Part shown: piece by piece, positions 41,109 through 47,356 of the stretch | How the letters are laid out: every line of letters starts with the position of its first letter | Numbering within the stretch: position 1 is the stretch's first letter | Assembly (NCBI RefSeq): GCF_017315985.1 | Contig: NZ_JAFLVR010000063.1 | Location: 1 to 47,356 of the forward strand | Origin: Candidatus Enterococcus murrayae | GTDB taxonomy: Bacteria; Bacillota; Bacilli; Lactobacillales; Enterococcaceae | Reading direction: 5' to 3' | Length of the DNA: 47,356 bases | Notes under the pieces: model-generated | Database searches by the model: none | Told to the model about the DNA's origin: nothing | Seen by the model: the letters and a program-made list of their open reading frames with translations, nothing else | Position numbers and translations under genes: made by a program

Positions 41109-43190
41109 TTAGTAATTCTTTTCTTTCGCTTTTTTCTTTTGACGTTGCCGACTAATCACAAAGGAAATACTTGGATCTGATGGCTGTCGCATTGCATACG
41201 ATTCTAATTGATTCACTTGATGGCGATAATTATTGGCCGCGAAGTTAGAAACTTCTTCATTCACTTCATACTTATCTATGATTTTTCTTTCCAAATAAAA
41301 TCCACGAATCAATTCTTTGGCATAGATTGGATCTTGCTGAATCAAATACGTTCCAAATAGCCCGTGTCCACTAACCTGGTGCATCAAATTTTTTCGTTCA
41401 TCAATAAAGAAATCAATCAAATCTTCATCATAAACATCACGCAGATTTTCCAAACTATCTAGTATCGCTTCACTGTTACGAATAAATATCTTTCTAAGTG
41501 ACGAAATATCTTCATTGTCTACAGTCTCTTTGCGCTTCTGCCGGCGTTGCCAAAACATTTTTGGATGCATAATAACACGGATAATACGGCGAACAAAAAT
41601 CAACCAAAAACTAAGTAACGACAACATTTGTTTCGTCACGGATTCAGATACATTTGAAATAAAACGCGAATACAAACGATAAGCACCTGAGTCAATTTGA
41701 TGACGTCTAAAGCTTTCATCTAATCCATCACGTTCAACCGAGATTATTAATGCTTGAATTTCTTGAAATTCCTGTTGTGCACTTTCTGGCATAGAATTAT
41801 TGAAGATCAGCTGGACACGCCCTTGATAATTCGCAATAACAGCAAGCAGCGCAAACCGCTCTTTTTCGCTAAGTTTTTTATTATCCAAATCTTCATAAAG
41901 CTCACTAATTACTTCACGCAGAATCAACATTAGCTTCGGATCAGTTGGTGGAACAACCTCTCCTTCAGATAGTATCGGCAAGAGGATCATCCCGATAATC
42001 AGTGTCAAAAAGGTTACACAGGCTGTGATAAACAGCAACAGGGATCGTTCAGGAAACTCCAGTCCGTTAATCGTTGTTGGTAAGATAAAAATGGTTGCAA
42101 TACTGACGGTTCCTTTAACACCGCCGAAGGTCAACAATAGTCGATCTCTCAGCTGCTCATGACTTCGCTTCCATCCTTGGGTAACAATGTAAAAACCACT
42201 GACAAACATAAAACGTAAAACAAATAAAAGAGCCGTGAGTAATAATACAATGCCTAATAGATGAGTATTAGAATAATTTCGACTATTCCAAACAGGTGAA
42301 AAGACTTGAGATAGCTCAATTCCTAAAAAGATGAACACCAATGCATTCAGCATAAAGCTAATCGTGCTCCAAGAGCTTTCAGTTACATTGGAAAGCTGTG
42401 CTTCAAACAAATTCACTCGACGAAAGCCAGTAGCTTGTAAAACACCAGTTACCACCGCTGCAATAATCCCTGAAGCATGAAACAATTCAGCAATAAAATA
42501 CGCCACAAACGGCAATATCAGCTCGATCAGCAAATAAGCAGATACATCTTGGGCAGAAATTCGTTCAATAATCTTTATGATCTCATTTTTGATCCATATA
42601 ATTACTAGACCAACCAATACGCCTACAATACTTGATTCCAATAAGGAAATTGAGGCATCCGCGGCAGAAAATTGTCCTGTCAATAGAGCAGCTACAGCAA
42701 ACTGGAAGGCCGTGACACCAGTTGCATCATTGATGAGTCCTTCACCTTCTAAGACGTGCATCACTGATTCAGGAATATTTAACCGTTTTGCCAATGAACT
42801 GACTGCTACAGCATCCGTTGGCCCTAAAGAAGCACCAAACGCTAAACAAGCTGCAATTGGAATCGCTGGTAAAATACTATGCAAAACAAAACCCAGGCCA
42901 AATAGCGTAAAAATCACACCACCAAAGGCTAGAAGCAAGATTAAACCAAAATGCTTCAGAATCGATGGTATATCTGCGGTCTCACCCTCACGAAATAATA
43001 AGGGCGCAATAATCATTACAAGAAATACTTCTGGCTCAAAATGGATCGAACTTCCAACTTCAGTAAAACCAAGAACAATTCCGAGAATGATTTGGATCAT
43101 AAATATTGGAAATGATGGGAAAACTTTTGCTAAAACATTCGATAAGGTAATGGCAATGGCTAAAATGATAATAATCTCAATTAAGCCCAT
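41109..43190 (-). CDS. CPA1-type Na+/H+ antiporter (NhaP/NhaK-like)
   Basis: The 693-residue protein has about 12 membrane helices in the first 420 residues and a long cytoplasmic tail. The cation site is visible in FGASLGPTDAVAVSSLAKRL and GEGLINDATGVTAFQFAVA (the ND pair), with LLTFGGVKGTVSIATIFILP later. These are hallmarks of CPA1 antiporters of the NhaP/NhaK/NHE type. It would expel Na+ (or K+) in exchange for protons. The C-terminal tail (about 270 residues) is rich in helices and probably regulatory. The ATG follows GAGGTGA, four bases after the stop of the small gene upstream, so translation is coupled. Confidence 0.91.
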   Translation of the reverse strand: MGLIEIIIILAIAITLSNVLAKVFPSFPIFMIQIILGIVLGFTEVGSSIHFEPEVFLVMIIAPLLFREGETADIPSILKHFGLILLLAFGGVIFTLFGLGFVLHSILPAIPIAACLAFGASLGPTDAVAVSSLAKRLNIPESVMHVLEGEGLINDATGVTAFQFAVAALLTGQFSAADASISLLESSIVGVLVGLVIIWIKNEIIKIIERISAQDVSAYLLIELILPFVAYFIAELFHASGIIAAVVTGVLQATGFRRVNLFEAQLSNVTESSWSTISFMLNALVFIFLGIELSQVFSPVWNSRNYSNTHLLGIVLLLTALLFVLRFMFVSGFYIVTQGWKRSHEQLRDRLLLTFGGVKGTVSIATIFILPTTINGLEFPERSLLLFITACVTFLTLIIGMILLPILSEGEVVPPTDPKLMLILREVISELYEDLDNKKLSEKERFALLAVIANYQGRVQLIFNNSMPESAQQEFQEIQALIISVERDGLDESFRRHQIDSGAYRLYSRFISNVSESVTKQMLSLLSFWLIFVRRIIRVIMHPKMFWQRRQKRKETVDNEDISSLRKIFIRNSEAILDSLENLRDVYDEDLIDFFIDERKNLMHQVSGHGLFGTYLIQQDPIYAKELIRGFYLERKIIDKYEVNEEVSNFAANNYRHQVNQLESYAMRQPSDPSISFVISRQRQKKKAKEKNY

Positions 43191-43194
43191 TCAC

Positions 43195-43485
43195 TCACCT
43201 CTTGGAACAATTCTCTTTTGCTTTAAATAATAATTTTAAGAACTCTCTTTTTTTACTGATAATCCGATCTTCCAATTCAGATAGTTCTTTTGATTCACCA
43301 TCTAACGAAAGCTGGGCACGCTTTGTTTCCATGCGCAGCAAATCATGTTTCATTCGTTCTAATTTACGAGAAGTTAAGACATTGATTCTCTTTATTTTTT
43401 GTTTAACGGCTTTACGCTCTTCTGGGCTCAAGTTCTCAAACTCTTTATGGAGAGCCTTCATCCGTTCCTCAAATTCCGTAGTCAT
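43195..43485 (-). CDS. Small coiled-coil protein coupled to the antiporter gene
   Basis: The 96-residue, highly charged and predicted all-helical protein has heptad-like runs (FEERMKALHKEFENLSPEER, ELSELEDRIISKKREFLKLL). There is no signal peptide or membrane helix, so it is cytoplasmic. The family was not recognised. Four bases separate its stop from the antiporter start, which suggests a co-regulated accessory or a leader gene for it. SD is AGGAGG, with somewhat long spacing (11). Confidence 0.65.
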   Translation of the reverse strand: MTTEFEERMKALHKEFENLSPEERKAVKQKIKRINVLTSRKLERMKHDLLRMETKRAQLSLDGESKELSELEDRIISKKREFLKLLFKAKENCSKR

Positions 43486-43570
43486 TTTAGACTTTGCCTC
43501 CTTGAAAAATATCCAGCAAAAGGATTAATTACAAACTGCATACACTTTAACAGGATTTGTCCAATAATGC

Positions 43571-43600
43571 AAAAAAGAACCCGAAAAAAAATCAGGTTCT
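43571..43600 (-). terminator. nusA-infB-rbfA operon terminator
   Basis: AGAACCC (43576-43582) pairs with AGGTTCT (43594-43600) with a G-U and a long A-rich loop. It is followed on the minus strand by five to six T, just after rbfA. Confidence 0.75.
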
Positions 43601-43607
43601 AACAAAT

Positions 43608-43955
43608 TTATTCTTTATTTAAGTCCCGGATCATTTGATCAATCTTAGAACCATATTCAACTGATTCATCTAATTCAAAAAACAATTCCGGAGTTTTGTA
43701 GATTGATAAGGCCTGTCCTAACTCACGACGAACTAAGCCACTTGCCTTGTTCAATCCTTCTTGTGCTTTTTCTTTTTCTGAAGCTTTATCAGATAATAAG
43801 CTGTAATAAATCGTCGCTTGCTGCAAGTCGCCTGTAACATGAACATCAGTGATGTTTACGTCCTGTACCCGCGGATCACGAACTTTTCTTCGCAAGATGT
43901 CATTGACTTCTTTTAAAATCTCTTGAGCGAGACGACGATCGCGATAATTTGGCAT
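43608..43955 (-). CDS. rbfA: Ribosome-binding factor A
   Basis: RbfA helps 16S rRNA 5'-end maturation and 30S assembly and acts in cold shock. The 115-residue KH-type protein begins [20 protein letters not shown] and contains [20 protein letters not shown] and the helix ending [20 protein letters not shown]. The ATG at 43955 has AAGGAGG 8 bases upstream; the ATG at 43985 lies before the SD and is rejected. It is the last gene of the nusA-ylxR-ylxQ-infB-rbfA operon. Confidence 0.96.
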   Translation of the reverse strand: MPNYRDRRLAQEILKEVNDILRRKVRDPRVQDVNITDVHVTGDLQQATIYYSLLSDKASEKEKAQEGLNKASGLVRRELGQALSIYKTPELFFELDESVEYGSKIDQMIRDLNKE

Positions 43956-44031
43956 AACGACTGCCTCCTTGTTCATATCATTCATTTGTTAGTCCCGCTA
44001 CGCACTATATAAGTCATAGCGGAACCAACAA

Positions 44032-46725
44032 TTATTTTTGTTTGATTTCTTGCATAATGAAGCCTTCGATTACATCGTCAACTTTGATATCATTAAAGTT
44101 TTCGATCATTGCTCCACATTCGTAGCCCATTTTAACTTCTTTTACATCATCTTTAAAGCGTTTCAAGCTGGCAAGCTTTCCTTCAAGAATAACGATGCCA
44201 TCACGAATGATCCGTACTCCGCTATCACGTTGGATAGAGCCTTCATTAACATAACATCCAGCGATTGTACCAACTTTAGAAACTTTATATGTTTCACGTA
44301 CAGTCATTTGACCTGTGATTTTTTCTTCGTACTCAGGATCAAGCATACCTTTCATTGCTGTTTCGATTTCTTCGATAGCTTTATAAATAATACGATGTAA
44401 ACGAATATCAACTTCTTCGTTTGCAGCCTGTTGTTTTGCTTGTGGTGTAGGTCGAACATTAAAGCCAATAATGATCGCATTACTTGCTGCGGCTAGAGTA
44501 ACATCACTTTCATTGATAGCACCTACAGCTGAATGGACGATCTTCACACGAACGCCTTCAACATCGATTTTTTTCAATGATGCAGCTAATGCTTCAGCAG
44601 AACCTTGCACGTCTGCCTTGATAATGACATTAACTTCCTTTAATTCGCCCTCTTTAAGAGATTCAAATAAGTTGTCTAATGTTACACGGGCACTGGCACT
44701 ACGATGCTCAAGCACTGCGCGTTTCGCGCGCTCTTCACCAGCAGCACGAGCGGTCTTTTCGTCTTCGAATGTCGCAAAACGATCACCCGCTTGAGGTACA
44801 TCATTTAATCCTGTGATTTCTACTGGAGTTGCTGGACCAGCTGTTTTATCACGACGACCAATATCATTCGTCATTACACGAACACGACCATATGTGTTCC
44901 CAACAACAATTGGGTCTCCTACATTCATTGTTCCTTGTTGAACTAGCAATGTAGCAACTGGACCTTTCCCTTTGTCTAAACGAGCTTCGATTACAGTACC
45001 AATCGCGCGTTGAGTCGGATCTGCTTTCAAATCCTCCACTTCAGCTACCAATAGAATCATTTCTAATAATTCATCAATATTTTGATTGAATTTGGCTGAA
45101 ATCTCTACAAAGATTGTGTCTCCGCCCCATGCTTCAGGGATTAATTCATATTCACTTAACTCTTGCATTACATGTTGCGGGTTAGCACCTGGTTTGTCGA
45201 TTTTATTAACCGCTACGATAATTGGTACTTTCGCCGCTTTCGCATGATTGATTGCTTCAATTGTTTGAGGCATTACACCATCATCAGCCGCTACGACTAA
45301 GATTGTGATATCCGTGATACTTGCGCCACGCGCACGCATACTTGTGAAAGCCGCATGTCCGGGTGTATCTAAGAACGTAATTGGCTTGCCATCAATATCA
45401 ATTTGATATGCACCAATATGCTGTGTAATTCCGCCTGCTTCACCACTCGTCACACGCGAATGACGCAAGGTGTCTAATAAAGTTGTTTTACCATGGTCTA
45501 CGTGACCCATGATCGTTACTACTGGAGGACGAGACACCAACTTTTCTTCGTTTACGTCTTCGCCATCGAAGAACCGATCAATATCAGCAATGTCAATTGT
45601 AACTTTCTCTTGCGGTTCAATACCATAATCAGTTGCCAATAGCTCAATCGTATCTTTATCTAATGGTTGGTTTTGATTGACCATAACCCCCATCATAAAC
45701 AGCTTTTTGATGATTTCAGCTGGTTCACGATAGATTTTCTTTGCAATATCTGCCACATTCATGCCTTCTGTATATTCCAAAATTTCTGGCAACTCACGGA
45801 ACTTACGTGGTGGCACTGCTGGTTTATTGCTCTGTTGTTGCTTCCCTTTTTTACCTTTTTTGTTAAAACGATTTTTATTGCGATTTTGGTTACCACCGTA
45901 ACTATTGTTGCGGTTTTGATTACCATAATTATTTTTATTGCGACTTTGGTTACCACTTTGATTTGTTGAGCCGCTTTGGTTCGAGCGTTGCGCATTGTTC
46001 GTACCGCTTTGTGCTGGACGCTGTGCGCTATTTGCAGCACCTTGTGCCGGGCGTTGACCCTGGTTTTGGCGTTGCGTATTATTTGTTCCGCCTTGTGCTG
46101 GGCGTTGACCCTGGTTCTGGCGTTGCGCATTATTTGCAGCACCTTGTGCCGGGCGTTGACCCTGATTTTGGCGTTGTGTATTATTTGCTCCGCCTTGTGC
46201 TGGGCGTTGTCCCTGGTTCTGGCGTTGTGCATTATTTGCAGCACCTTGTGCCGGGCGTTGTCCTTGATTTTGGCGCTGTGCATTATTTGCTCCGCCTTGT
46301 GCCGGGCGTTGACCCTGGTTTTGGCGTTGCGCATTATTTGCTCCGCCTTGTGCTGGGCGTTGTGTATTACTAGTATTTCCTTGTGTTGGACGTTGTCCTT
46401 GATTTGAACGGTTTGCGTTCGCTGAGTTGTTCTGTCTATTGTTTTGTGTCAAGTCTTTATTTCCTTTTCTATTCTGGAAATTTGGGTTGTTCTTCGAGCT
46501 CTTTCCATGGAATTTTGGTTTTTCGTGCTGGTTAGCTGATGGTTTTGCTTGAGTATTCATTTGCGGCTTGCTAGAAAAAGCTTGTTTCAATTTTGATTCA
46601 TCGTCTCCTGATAATGAACCCATATGATTTTTTACATCAATCCCTAAAGCATGTGCTTTCTCTACAACATCCTTACTCGATTGATTCACTTCTTTGGCAA
46701 ATTCGTACACTCGTTTATTTCCCAT
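44032..46725 (-). CDS. infB: Translation initiation factor IF-2
   Basis: IF-2 is a GTPase that places fMet-tRNA on the 30S subunit. The 897-residue protein has an N-terminal IF2_N helix ([20 protein letters not shown]). A long Asn/Gln/Arg/Gly linker (about 65-295) includes six copies of a 17-residue repeat. A second IF2_N region precedes the GTPase domain (G1 [12 protein letters not shown]3 DTPGHAAF, G4 NKIDK), and the four C-terminal domains are complete, ending MQEIKQK. The core is normal; only the linker is unusual in its tandem repetition. The ATG is at 46725, 12 bases after ylxQ. Confidence 0.97.
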   Translation of the reverse strand: MGNKRVYEFAKEVNQSSKDVVEKAHALGIDVKNHMGSLSGDDESKLKQAFSSKPQMNTQAKPSANQHEKPKFHGKSSKNNPNFQNRKGNKDLTQNNRQNNSANANRSNQGQRPTQGNTSNTQRPAQGGANNAQRQNQGQRPAQGGANNAQRQNQGQRPAQGAANNAQRQNQGQRPAQGGANNTQRQNQGQRPAQGAANNAQRQNQGQRPAQGGTNNTQRQNQGQRPAQGAANSAQRPAQSGTNNAQRSNQSGSTNQSGNQSRNKNNYGNQNRNNSYGGNQNRNKNRFNKKGKKGKQQQSNKPAVPPRKFRELPEILEYTEGMNVADIAKKIYREPAEIIKKLFMMGVMVNQNQPLDKDTIELLATDYGIEPQEKVTIDIADIDRFFDGEDVNEEKLVSRPPVVTIMGHVDHGKTTLLDTLRHSRVTSGEAGGITQHIGAYQIDIDGKPITFLDTPGHAAFTSMRARGASITDITILVVAADDGVMPQTIEAINHAKAAKVPIIVAVNKIDKPGANPQHVMQELSEYELIPEAWGGDTIFVEISAKFNQNIDELLEMILLVAEVEDLKADPTQRAIGTVIEARLDKGKGPVATLLVQQGTMNVGDPIVVGNTYGRVRVMTNDIGRRDKTAGPATPVEITGLNDVPQAGDRFATFEDEKTARAAGEERAKRAVLEHRSASARVTLDNLFESLKEGELKEVNVIIKADVQGSAEALAASLKKIDVEGVRVKIVHSAVGAINESDVTLAAASNAIIIGFNVRPTPQAKQQAANEEVDIRLHRIIYKAIEEIETAMKGMLDPEYEEKITGQMTVRETYKVSKVGTIAGCYVNEGSIQRDSGVRIIRDGIVILEGKLASLKRFKDDVKEVKMGYECGAMIENFNDIKVDDVIEGFIMQEIKQK
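46011..46361. repeat. 51-bp tandem repeats inside infB
   Basis: Six and a partial copy of a 51-bp unit encode [17 protein letters not shown] variants. The Gly-Gly and Gly-Ala forms at position 13 alternate strictly along the array, so the copies pair into 102-bp super-units. Edges are approximate. Confidence 0.88.
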
Positions 46726-46737
46726 GCAATCACCTTC

Positions 46738-47040
46738 CTAACCTTTTATTAACGTCATAATTTTGTTGGCGAAGCCTTGGTCTAATACCCCGATAACTTT
46801 CCGAGGTTTGCCAATTGCGCCTAAAATCTCTCCTTGAGTAAATTCGATAAAATATGTCGTCTGATAGTACTTACTTTTATCTGATACTTTTTTCTGTGTA
46901 TTTTCACTCGCATCAGTAGTAACAATTACAAGTTTCACTTTATTCCTGCGAATCTCGTTAATCGTCATTTCTTCCCCTGTGATCAGTTTGCCTGCACGCA
47001 TTGCAAGGCCCAACATGTTCAAGGCCTTCTGTTTATTCAT
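46738..47040 (-). CDS. ylxQ: YlxQ, L7Ae-family ribosomal-like protein
   Basis: The protein has about 100 residues of the L7Ae/L30e/S12e fold: LNMLGLAMRAGKLITGEE at the start, KVKLVIVTTDASENTQKKV, and a GKPRKVIGVLDQGFANKI segment at the end. Such proteins bind kink-turn RNA. It is conserved between nusA-ylxR and infB in Firmicutes. The ATG at 47040 lies within the end of ylxR (an eight-base overlap); a TTG six bases upstream is less likely. Confidence 0.93.
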   Translation of the reverse strand: MNKQKALNMLGLAMRAGKLITGEEMTINEIRRNKVKLVIVTTDASENTQKKVSDKSKYYQTTYFIEFTQGEILGAIGKPRKVIGVLDQGFANKIMTLIKG

Positions 47041-47329
47041 TGCCAAAGAGCTCTTTTCTGGCTTTTTGGTGCTTCACATAATCAAGTAGTTCTTGATAAA
47101 AATCATCCGTTAATTCAATGTCCAACGTACGGTCTAAAATACGTTTTTTCCACGCTTCTTCAACTTCCGCCGGCTCCAACGCAACATATGCACCGCGTCC
47201 TGGCTTCTTTCCTGAAGGGTCAATTGAAACTTCGCCTTCTTTTGATTTAGCAATGCGAATTAACTCTTTTTTAGGGAACATTTCACCGGAAACAACCGAT
47301 TTGCGCAAAGGAACTTTTCTCTTTTTCAT
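47033..47329 (-). CDS. ylxR: YlxR (RnpM), RNA-binding regulator protein
   Basis: The 98-residue protein has the YlxR fold: MKKRKVPLRKSVVSGEMFPK, ELIRIAKSKEGEVSIDPSGK and KPGRGAYVAL (the conserved GRGAYV). Recent work in Bacillus links this family to RNase P modulation (RnpM). In this family the N-terminal CVxC is often present but reads SVVSGE here. The ATG follows GAGGAGGA. nusA should lie just beyond the right window edge. Confidence 0.93.
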   Translation of the reverse strand: MKKRKVPLRKSVVSGEMFPKKELIRIAKSKEGEVSIDPSGKKPGRGAYVALEPAEVEEAWKKRILDRTLDIELTDDFYQELLDYVKHQKARKELFGNE

Positions 47330-47356
47330 TTGCAGTCCTCCTCGTAAAATATTATT

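Noticed and set aside
46011-46361. Regularly spaced repeats resembling a CRISPR array
   Set aside because: The 51-bp units abut without unique spacers, are in frame within infB and have no cas genes nearby.
45759-46407. Long open frames on both strands across the infB repeat region, including repeat-rich proteins of 136-191 residues
   Set aside because: They are other-frame readings of the 51-bp tandem repeat inside infB. They have no SD and encode implausible repetitive peptides.

Overview
The window looks like a chromosomal segment from a low-GC Gram-positive lactic acid bacterium, most likely Enterococcus or a close relative. The base composition is AT-rich, ribosome binding sites are strong AGGAGG types, the ribosomal proteins L19 and S16 read as enterococcal, Mga-type regulators are present, and the housekeeping blocks (ylxR-ylxQ-infB-rbfA, truB-ribF, ylxM-ffh, rpsP-khpA, rimM-trmD) are typical of Firmicutes. 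Species cannot be fixed from sequence reading alone. No rRNA, tRNA, CRISPR array, transposase or phage gene was seen.

Layout. (1) 98-4350, plus strand: hydC-hydB-hydA, a trimeric NADH-linked [FeFe]-hydrogenase of the electron-bifurcating type, unusual for this group. (2) 4416-13040, minus strand: a six-gene unit in transcript order Mga-like regulator, SipW-type signal peptidase, BsaA/TasA-like fibre protein, small surface protein with a sorting-like tail, second fibre-type protein, and a 1319-residue secreted RCC1-repeat protein. A second Mga-like regulator diverges from it (13619-15154). This looks like an extracellular matrix fibre or pilus system and is the most novel part of the window. 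(3) 15260-20353: an ECF S-component, a DUF1349 protein, rplS (inverted relative to trmD), trmD, rimM, a lipoprotein, khpA and rpsP. (4) 20545-26392: an FMN reductase, a GNAT acetyltransferase, a DHFR-like reductase, tag, and a GntR(YtrA-type)-ABC-permease-VanZ operon whose permease is split by a frameshift at a G7 tract. (5) 26569-32749: DUF523-ylxM-ffh, then a PhoP-PhoR pair convergent with an orphan pstS that carries an in-phase array of Pho boxes. (6) 32791-38930: an aminotransferase, a small membrane protein that appears to start at CTG, AraC and MerR regulators with GyrI-like domains, a MerR-controlled ABC exporter and a GNAT protein. (7) 39032-47329, minus strand: ribF, truB, a CPA1 Na+/H+ antiporter with a small coupled partner, and the rbfA-infB-ylxQ-ylxR end of the nusA operon. 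infB carries a 51-bp tandem repeat.

How the parts work together. HydABC could reoxidise NADH (with ferredoxin) to H2 during fermentation; maturases HydE, HydF and HydG are not in the window. In the fibre operon, SipW would process the two proteins that carry SipW-type signal peptides, the small surface protein would anchor or organise the fibre, the RCC1 protein would be a co-secreted partner, and the two Mga-like proteins would set expression. PhoPR probably controls pstS. The MerR and GntR genes sit inside the transporter operons they should regulate, and both promoters show the matching operator architecture. Many start codons were reassigned by Shine-Dalgarno spacing, and several are GTG, TTG or CTG.
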